A model generated the notes under the pieces. It saw only the letters and a program-made list of their open reading frames with translations, was not told where the DNA came from and did not search any database. A DNA stretch of 14,764 nucleotides from Brachionus plicatilis (lineage: Eukaryota > Rotifera > Eurotatoria > Ploima > Brachionidae): contig QEOQ01000552.1 in assembly GCA_010279815.1 (NCBI GenBank), forward strand, positions 299,134-313,897, read 5' to 3'. Shown here piece by piece: positions 9,101-14,764 of this stretch (its first letter is position 1; each line of letters starts with the position of its first letter). The position numbers and the translations under genes were made by a program.

Positions 9101-10047
9101 ACCGCGTCCGCTTGGCCCTCGCTCTGCACGGTGTTGCGTCTGTACGCCGAAAAATCGTTGCGTTCGAGCGTTTGTTTGTTCGAAGATTGGGACACGGACG
9201 CCAAATTGGTGCAGCTGTACACACAGCAGAGAAGGAGCAGAGGAGTGTCGATGGGCGTGTTGGCCAATTGGTCGATGGTCTGTTGGTCGGTGTGGGCGGT
9301 CACGAACGCCAGCTCGATGTTGGTGATGTGGGAGCAGGGCGAGGCGGGCGCCGGCCGCGGACTCAGCCGGCTCGGCGAATTTTTCACAATGGTGTCGGCG
9401 GTCAGCTCGCTCCGAGTGTCCGAGTCGATTTTTTCGCTCGAGCCCGTCTCGAAGTCGACGAGCACATTGTTGAGTTTGGGGCGGGCCGCGGCTGGTTTTG
9501 GCGAGGGCCGGACCGTGCGCTCGCTGCCGGCCACGTGGACGCAGTACTTTGTTTTGTTGGAGAGAAGGAGGCCGCGGTTGGGATCGCACGAGTAGCTCTT
9601 GAGCAGCAGCGAGAACAGATTGAGACGCTGGCCGATCAGGTAGTCCAAGTCGTTGTCCATGTCGGACGAGCTTTTGTGCGCAAAAATGTGCGCGTTGTCG
9701 CCCAGGACCCGACCGGCCAGCTGCATGGTGCAAGTGATCATGGTCTGGATGAGATTGTAGCCGGTGTGTTTGTTGGTTATTAGCAATAGGTCCTTGGACT
9801 TGGACGAGTCGATGCTTTGGAGCAGCGAGTGGGTCAGGTTGGCCATGTTTTTGGAGTCGAGTTCGATGAGGCGCTCCAGCTCGGCGGCCGACGTCGCCAC
9901 ACTGTTAAGCTCGCTTTTTGACACATACGCGAACAGCTGCTCGACCAGCTGTATGTCTGATTCGGTCAGGTCGCGGCCCAGCAGATTGTACATCAGACTC
10001 GAGCTTAGGTCCACTACCGACAAAGCTGTGTGCCACAGAAAGTTCAT
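6121..10047 (-). CDS. Large ankyrin-repeat/SOCS-box protein (1308 aa, single exon), probable Cul5 E3 substrate receptor
   Basis: The C-terminus (~1252-1308) is a SOCS box. Its BC box is SLKSICRRMILSRL, fitting the elongin B/C pattern S-L-x3-C-x3-hydrophobic, and its Cul5-type segment is DDLPAPKPVKNYLLF with LPxP. The protein is therefore probably a substrate adaptor of an elongin-BC/Cullin-5/Rbx2 ubiquitin ligase. Divergent ankyrin-like helices lie upstream: LVDSLLDNGADKYL (~491), IIKVLLNCGFDL...GNTALHCLF (~635-665), CVRLLLKAGADLLL (~750) and LMRTLIQHGADPNL (~992). The N-terminal ~170 residues are helical without a motif I know. A low-complexity Ser-rich tract (~339-382), a DSSDSS acidic patch (~400-420) and two His-rich tracts (~1057-1071 and ~1203-1224) separate the blocks. 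Start MNFLWHT is the first ATG of the frame. It is about twice the usual ASB length and I cannot assign a named orthologue. GC content falls strongly from the 5' to the 3' end of the gene. Confidence 0.85.
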   Translation of the reverse strand: MNFLWHTALSVVDLSSSLMYNLLGRDLTESDIQLVEQLFAYVSKSELNSVATSAAELERLIELDSKNMANLTHSLLQSIDSSKSKDLLLITNKHTGYNLIQTMITCTMQLAGRVLGDNAHIFAHKSSSDMDNDLDYLIGQRLNLFSLLLKSYSCDPNRGLLLSNKTKYCVHVAGSERTVRPSPKPAAARPKLNNVLVDFETGSSEKIDSDTRSELTADTIVKNSPSRLSPRPAPASPCSHITNIELAFVTAHTDQQTIDQLANTPIDTPLLLLCCVYSCTNLASVSQSSNKQTLERNDFSAYRRNTVQSEGQADAVLLKLSRSNSLNSVANRHSDSYSLWSSSSSSSGGSSHTSSSFSSASSLSFGSFSSSPTTSRSKLFKSSVKLTKTLSDSSDNFKPVAYAESDSSDSSNLFEYDEKDELTFYDKYDHDFNSVCYKLSPSEPHAANSTHSLLSSDENCRLQPKWSTCSTNSGSSTGANFAHHKLNQLRLKLVDSLLDNGADKYLIAKLSKHSLAQMNKRSRLALKKWFDWRRDDEQTGFELRPVSPMMAALCLDDVDMFARLYKHQHLLFSYFRPDEDYELIYYAIKFQSKHCLVYLLSNLNSESVPRLLDSAGSSPLNKNVNTMFYILENTRSSKIIKVLLNCGFDLTKREPATGNTALHCLFNEQAASKFAKSKKVLAEYTDPESLARILFLMLKKGGLRTHVNALNNERKLCVESLFEWDELVETVFFKEVGKVGRHQWKTQFKECVRLLLKAGADLLLNINNIELDNHGYHNCIATLLNTLLRRSAMGLRAKFSLHKVLDIEFLEYMLNDLMDVNLITLNLAKNGPLTYPPAPQDHALRLPQRDCSVEKYLELLIHSQIDEFASAHQLFDTLLNFQLCLNNKMRVRLQSSFKSWTRLINPHVIKRLLTNWILCPNFLNSSQQFEKNNFVKHVLVELIKHELYDPNDSSCQAAQTPAESVQSNNLLSHCVQLVFASKTCYQLELVYDLMRTLIQHGADPNLAPFDLSWTGAHRHKAANSILTQLCDPFLAERPSPILTSVNLSRHQSTHHKKDQHRHHHHHHHHHSYFNDYFKDKLFSVINENGPVSSMHHVSPLVSEKEIEVTRRMSEGCVSPNFTARKHHLSNPICLLTPSASFASFLTLNNLNGVTSNVKSNNIVVDSMVLFLNYYKRFVKLLFDSMENSKINEIFVSKSLVGDLQLCSHHNHQHHHSYHHSSSSMQNAKNLPPGQKVYSLESLDMYLERLVSSPRSLKSICRRMILSRLKENGKLTNDLNNESTLIQVTAQIDDLPAPKPVKNYLLFIE

Positions 10048-10112
10048 TGTTTATTGCTGTCAATAAATTTTTTTTTGATTGCCGTTTTACTTTTTTTTAA
10101 TTCCTCATTTAT

Positions 10113-10134
10113 CTACAGGTAGAGAAAAGGGAGA
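10113..10134 (-). other. Candidate 3' splice acceptor in the 5' leader
   Basis: On the minus strand, TCTCCCTTTTCTCTACCTGTAG ends at 10113, a strong pyrimidine tract followed by AG, 65 bases before the start codon. It is the best acceptor-like site near this gene. It could end a 5' UTR intron or be a spliced-leader trans-splice site. No matching donor was identified. Confidence 0.4.
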
Positions 10135-10146
10135 TTAGGTGATCAT
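10135..10146 (-). other. Minimal upstream ORF (Met-Ile-Thr-stop)
   Basis: Minus-strand ATG ATC ACC TAA lies about 90 bases upstream of the main start. If it is in the mature leader it could lower translation. If the acceptor at 10113 is used, it is removed. Confidence 0.25.
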
Positions 10147-10325
10147 GAGATTCTATTTGGTTGGGAAAATAGCGCCAGAAAAGGTGCCGCAAAGAGCGGC
10201 GTTAAGACAGAAGAATGTTTTGGTGGAGAGAATTTTTCAAATTTGGTGCCAAGGAGGGCAATGGTGCGCAAAAATGTGACTGACTGATTGAAATGCGATG
10301 CAAAAATTGGCCGAGCCTGGAAATT

Positions 10326-10561
10326 TAAAAAAAAAAAGAAATGTTTTATTTTCTTTTTGATTAAAATATAAATATTTTTAACTGTAAAGTTGGATAAAAA
10401 AATAAAAATCCTTTTAGACTTTGATCCAAAACAAAATTATGTACATAAATGCAAATTTTTTTTTTTTTTTTTGTTCAAACGCTTATTTAATATTTTATTT
10501 TCAAATACTTGTGATCACCGAACAAAAGACATGGATGGATGTGTAGATTTTTTTTTTTAAA
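10326..10561. other. AT-rich spacer with homopolymer runs
   Basis: Contains long T runs near 10457-10472 and 10549-10558. No ORF of note is present. It separates the leader of the SOCS-box gene from the minisatellite. Confidence 0.4.
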
Positions 10562-10905
10562 TGGAAATTTAAAATAAAATTTTGAAAGATTTAAAATAAA
10601 ATTTAATGAAATTTTGAAAAATTGGAAAAAAAAATTAAAAATAAAATTTTGAATGATCGAAAAAAAAAATTATAACGAAATTTTGAAAGATTGAAAAAAA
10701 ATTAAAAATAAAATTTTGAAAGAATGAAAAAAAAATTTTTAATGAAATTTTGAAAAATTGGAAAAAAAATTTTTAATGAAATTTTGAAAAATTGGAAAAA
10801 AAATTTTTAATGAAATTTTGAAAGATTGAAAATAAAATTTTTAATGAAATTTTGAAAGATTTAAAAAAAAATTAAAATAAAATTTTGAAAAATTGGAAAA
10901 AAAAT
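10562..10905. repeat. 34-bp-period minisatellite, about ten units
   Basis: The core gaaattttgaaaaattgg (variants aaaattttgaaagattg and others) recurs ten times, each separated by poly(A) and attttta. The clearest units begin aatgaa at 10741, 10775, 10809 and 10843, exactly 34 bases apart. Outer units are more diverged and vary slightly in A-run length. It has no coding potential; slippage or unequal exchange probably built it. Confidence 0.9.
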
Positions 10906-13900
10906 ATTTACATAATCAGATTAGGTTGAGTCTGAAGGCGCAATTTGAGCCAATTTAAGGACACTAGTAACTCCAAATTTAGGTTGATTAAACTTTATAT
11001 TATTCAAGCCATGCATTTCGAGGAGACGATCACGAATCAAGCTTGTGATCAAGCTTGTTGTTATTAATGAATAAAGAATAAAGAATACTTGTAAACAATT
11101 GCTATATAAAATATAGAATCATATGTTTTTGTACTAACCTATAAAAAAAAACCGAACCAAATGTTTGCGAACCTAAACCCGCTTTGTTTATTATATATTT
11201 TTAATTTAATTTATAAATATTTAAACATTTTTTGAACTCTTTATTTAAATATCAATACTTTTTTCTATCCTTCTGTCACCGGAACTTTAATTTAATAAAT
11301 AAAATAAAAAATATCTAAAAAAAAATAGATTAGTAAAGATACATGATAGCTTTATTCATATTGATAAAGAACTATTTGTATTATTAGTTCCTTTTAGGAA
11401 TGTTTGGTGCGATGAACAAGTCAAAAATGATTAGATAAAAATCAGTTGGTCTATGACAGTGTTATCTTTTGTTTATATACGCATACAACTTAAATAAAAT
11501 GATGCAATTTTCTCAAAGTATTACTCAATCGTTTGGTTTCATCTATTCCGCCTTTGAGTTTTTTTAGCTCAAGAATCCTTTCTTAAAAAACCAACCTTTT
11601 TAAAAAATACTATCACAAAAATAAAACTTTGATCATAATATTAATTGATAATTTTCTAACCAAGTGCGCGAAAATGGGCATTAAATTATATTTGAAAAAA
11701 CAAAGCCTCTAAAAGTACTGTTTTGAATTTAAAGCCTATATTTTATGACCTTAATTACAATTGAACTTAATTCTATAACCTACATTAATAAGTTTAGACT
11801 CGAGAGAGCTTAAAATGTCTTACTTTTTAGGACGTGAATAAAATGTGAATTTTTTTCATCCAAAAATCTTGCACAAATTTTTGTTGAATTATTAATTATT
11901 AAATTGTATATTAAATAGAACAAAAAAACTAAAAATAGAAAATATGTCTAATGCAGAAAAAAATATAAACAGAGTTTAGAAAAATTTTGTAAATTTTTTT
12001 GGCGGTTTTTGAATTTGAATGTCAGGGATGTTTAAATATACAAGTGCAAAAATTAAAATTATTGCAAAACTGAGTTGTATTTTTAGACAGCAATGATTAT
12101 GGTCTAAAAGCTTAGTCAAAAAGAGTCTAAAAATAGAAGCTATTTTAGTTCTTGATGCGAAGTTGAGATTTTTAGAAACAGGGCGATTGCTCAATTCGGT
12201 TCTAATAAATTCGAAAAACACAGCTATTTAAATACTAATTTTTTTTTCGAATGTCGATGAAAATTTACTATTTCTGTAAATTAAAATAGAACTTTGGTAA
12301 CTAAATTTTTAAGTTGTAAAATCACTCGCTCAACGAATGCTTAAATAAATGATACCATTCTCAAGATACTCAAATACATAAATTATTATAGTTTTTAAAA
12401 TATTTAATTTAAGCCCTGCAACAAAAAAAAACTAAAGCGAAAATTTGTAAGTCAATGAGCTATCTATTATCCGTCAGAGTTTATGCATGTTCTTATCTTT
12501 TTCGAGCTTTCGTTCACCAAATGATCAAACAAATGATCAGCGCCTGATCCATATTTTGCCAAAAATTGGATTTACTCTGTTCAAAATCACGAGATATTAT
12601 TTTTTTTCGATTTAAAAATTAATAAATTATCATTTGATCTGAAAAGTATTTTGAAGTTAAATTAAAATTTTATTAGGTTTTTTTTTGATAAAATATTGGT
12701 TCATTTGGCATATAAGGAGAGAGTTTTTTATTTTTTATTTTGATTTTTAAAATTAAAATTAATTTGAGCTAAAAAACAATTTAACTTTGATTGAAAAATT
12801 ATTTGTGTCATATTATTAAAATATTGTACATATGCTAATATGATAATAAAATATTTTTTGCAAGATAATATTGTGGAACTAATCTATATTCACAAAAATG
12901 CTCTATTTATTCATTTATTGGGAAATGGTAAGCTGGTAAGACTATCTGGGGGTTAAATTTTAATTCGGGGTTGTGCCAAAGGCATAAAATTTTCTATTTA
13001 TTGAATTATAATTTTTAGGCATTAATTCAAAGTAAAATATTGAAAATAAAATTTAAATAGTCTAAATAAAAAGATTTTATAAAAAGGGGAAAAAATTAAA
13101 TTTTGGATACAAATTCTGAATACAACTTAACGTCTTTTTAAAATTTTCAAAATTTTTTTCTGATTTTTTAAGCTAATCAATTATCTTTTAATTTTCTGCA
13201 TTTGGTTATTTTTTAACACTTGAATAAAAAATTAAATATTTTAACATTAGAATTTCCTAGGTTTCATTAAGTTTATTTTATTCATAGTTAAACAGAAAAA
13301 CTTGTATTTTATTAGGTGTTTTTCAAATAATTCTAAATTTAAAAATAGTTTTTACCTTGAAAAGTTTAAATCGGATCCCTAATAAAATAAAGAAATATTT
13401 TAAAGTAATTCTATTTAATTCAAAATTTAAAATTAAAAATTATACTAAATTATTAGCTAAATTAAAAATTTTTATTCAAAATAATTGTTTGTTTTCTTCA
13501 ATCTTATTCGAATATTAGAGATTTTTATGCTATATTTGTGAAAATATTACTCCATTATTTTAGGTTTTTTTAATTTTTTGAAATTTAATTGAATTAAACA
13601 TCACTTCTCTATCATTATTAAAGTCAGCATATTTATGCTGATCGGGATGCAATTTTAAAATGCTTAACTTTTAGTAAGATAACCAAAAAATCATAAAAAT
13701 ATCAACAATTAAGCAAATTCATTATCATCATCAAAAAATAAAATGAAATATTTCTAAGGTTTTCACTAGTTAAATTTTTTATTTCTGTTAACTTTACTTT
13801 TCAAATTCAAACAAAGAATCGACTTGAATTGATAAAGGGTTTTTTAACTTTGTCCATTTAATCTTAAATTTTTTTTATCTTAAATTACTAAATACGTGTT

Positions 13901-14260
13901 AATATATATGCTTAATATTATAAAATTAATCCTTAGTTATTTAATGGATTTAATTATAATAAACTAATCAAATCATTTAAATTTTATTTATCAGATAACT
14001 GTCTCATTTTATACTCTTTCTTTTTATTTCCATTTTATATCTTTCACTACTATTAATGACTAATTCTGTTGACTTTCTTTAATTTTTCAATTGATCAAAT
14101 CAAATTCTAATTTTTTATTTTATTAGCTATATAACTAATCGAATTTACAAGTCAAGGTTTCAAAATTGATTGATGTAGTAATTAAAGAGCAATTTTGTTT
14201 AAGTTAAAGAAGACATTTCCTACAATTCCAAACATTTTTTTCTTTATTCATTGCGAAATT
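10906..14260. other. Long AT-rich region without a supported gene
   Basis: About 3.3 kb with GC as low as 7% in one 60-base sample (13381-13440). I see no gene, tRNA or rRNA. Minor structures are a tandem 12-mer at 11037-11060 (atcaagcttgtg/atcaagcttgtt) and a perfect 8+8 palindrome with a 2-base loop at 13624-13641 (TCAGCATA/TATGCTGA). An 81-codon minus-strand frame (11976-12221) has one hydrophobic stretch but no family resemblance and is probably chance. Undetected small exons or noncoding RNAs remain possible. Confidence 0.5.
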
Positions 14261-14269
14261 TACTTAGTT

Positions 14270-14700
14270 AGTTCACCTTTGAAACTCTTGAGATTATTAT
14301 ACTTAAATTTTTTCGGTACACCGACTCCTTTATGCATCTTACAATTTACTTTTATTTCTAAGAACTTGAATCCTTTCTCTAGCTTAATTATATTTTTATG
14401 TATCATTTTGAAACAGATTTTGACTATGATCATTTTAGTCTTGTTTCTAGATATTACATATTTTATTATGATCTGTATAAACCTTGCCATTAAACTCTTA
14501 TTTTTTTTAGAAATATTCAGATTAGTTTACAGAAAAAATGGAATCGACTTTTTGAAAGAATCTTGAGGCACATCAAAGGATATTTCTTTTCAAAAAGACC
14601 GCATTTCACCCAAAATGGATATTTGACAAAAGCAAATTGCCACAAATACCATTTTTTGGAGTATATAATTGAGTTTTAAGTGATCAAAATTTATCTAAGC
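14270..14700 (-). pseudogene. Possible decayed FLYWCH/MULE-type transposase fragment
   Basis: One minus-strand frame, interrupted by many stops, reads FNGKVYTDHNKI, then NDHSQNLFQND, then ARERIQVLRNKSKL. That order and spacing resemble the end of a FLYWCH zinc finger (K/RVHTD...DHSH) and the following helical segment in MULE-like transposase proteins. The zinc-finger half expected upstream is not convincing. The resemblance is from memory, the frame is broken throughout, and chance similarity in AT-rich DNA is a real alternative. Confidence 0.2.
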
Positions 14701-14764
14701 CTTTAGAGTATTTAGTATTCATGATATCCATTTGAAACCTTTATTTAGAGAGTCAGTCATAAGA

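Larger units (their letters stand above)
10048..10325 (-). promoter_or_regulatory. Upstream/5' UTR region of the SOCS-box gene
   Basis: This stretch is visibly richer in G and C (about 40% in 10121-10180) than the DNA beyond 10325, so it probably belongs to the gene's promoter or leader. On the minus strand it contains a GGCCAAT (CCAAT-box-like) sequence near 10315-10309, a short GCCGC/GCGGC hairpin (10186-10200), a tiny upstream ORF and a splice-acceptor-like site. The transcription start cannot be placed from sequence. Confidence 0.4.

Noticed and set aside
8942..9733. 263-codon alternative minus frame rich in Arg, Pro and Gln
   Set aside because: It overlaps the main frame inside the GC-rich block. 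Its Arg/Gln/Pro-rich composition is what a frame-shifted GC-rich sequence gives.
10562..10905. Regularly spaced repeats as a CRISPR array
   Set aside because: The units are contiguous 34-bp tandem repeats with no unique spacers, and the context is a eukaryotic genome.
11976..12221. 81-codon minus-strand frame with one hydrophobic stretch (possible small membrane protein)
   Set aside because: Frames of this length rich in Ile, Leu, Phe and Lys are expected by chance in AT-rich DNA. No domain, splice context or family resemblance was seen.
14195..14566. 123-codon plus-strand frame with several hydrophobic stretches
   Set aside because: The composition mirrors the poly(T)-rich DNA. The opposite strand has an overlapping 76-codon frame, and neither matches a family I know.

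Overview
The window reads as nuclear DNA of a small-genome animal. It holds two protein-coding genes, both on the minus strand, in very AT-rich DNA. One gene is the 5' end of an axonemal dynein heavy chain of the DNAH1 type, split by introns of only 50-59 bp. The other is a large intronless gene whose C-terminus is a SOCS box (elongin BC box plus LPxP Cul5 box) preceded by divergent ankyrin-like repeats. The ankyrin/SOCS pairing points to Metazoa and the dynein to motile cilia or flagellated sperm. Tiny introns with AT-rich spacers would fit a rotifer or another compact invertebrate genome, but that placement is a guess and nothing here proves it.

Layout. 1-2761 (minus): the first four coding exons of the DNAH1-like gene, about 853 residues, with the gene continuing beyond the left edge. 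2762-6120: a spacer of about 3.4 kb without a convincing gene. It contains a cluster of inverted-repeat elements: a foldback of three copies of a ~154-bp unit (3272-3770), a ~147-bp palindromic foldback (4142-4288), a decayed fourth copy of the first repeat (4834-4921), and a 272-bp hAT-like MITE with an imperfect 8-bp target duplication (4985-5256). 6121-10047 (minus): the 1308-codon SOCS-box gene. 10048-10325: its GC-elevated upstream region, with a good 3' splice-acceptor-like site and a tiny upstream ORF. 10562-10905: a 34-bp-period minisatellite of about ten units. 10906-14764: very AT-rich DNA with no gene I can support, apart from a possible decayed FLYWCH/MULE-type transposase fragment at the right edge (weak).

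Base composition is the most striking large-scale signal. 60-base samples counted by hand give about 38% GC in a dynein exon (601-660), 38% at the 3' end of the SOCS gene (6121-6180), 62% at 8821-8880, 78% at 9481-9540 and 7% in the right spacer (13381-13440). The 5' half of the SOCS-box gene is therefore a GC and CpG island inside an AT-rich landscape. That island also explains the long antisense open frames there, which I treat as shadows.

The two genes have no evident functional link: one is a ciliary motor subunit, the other a probable substrate receptor of a Cullin-5 ubiquitin ligase. I see no prokaryotic operon, CRISPR array, tRNA or rRNA. The most likely 'undescribed' items are the SOCS-box protein, which I cannot assign to a named family, and the lineage-specific repeat families.
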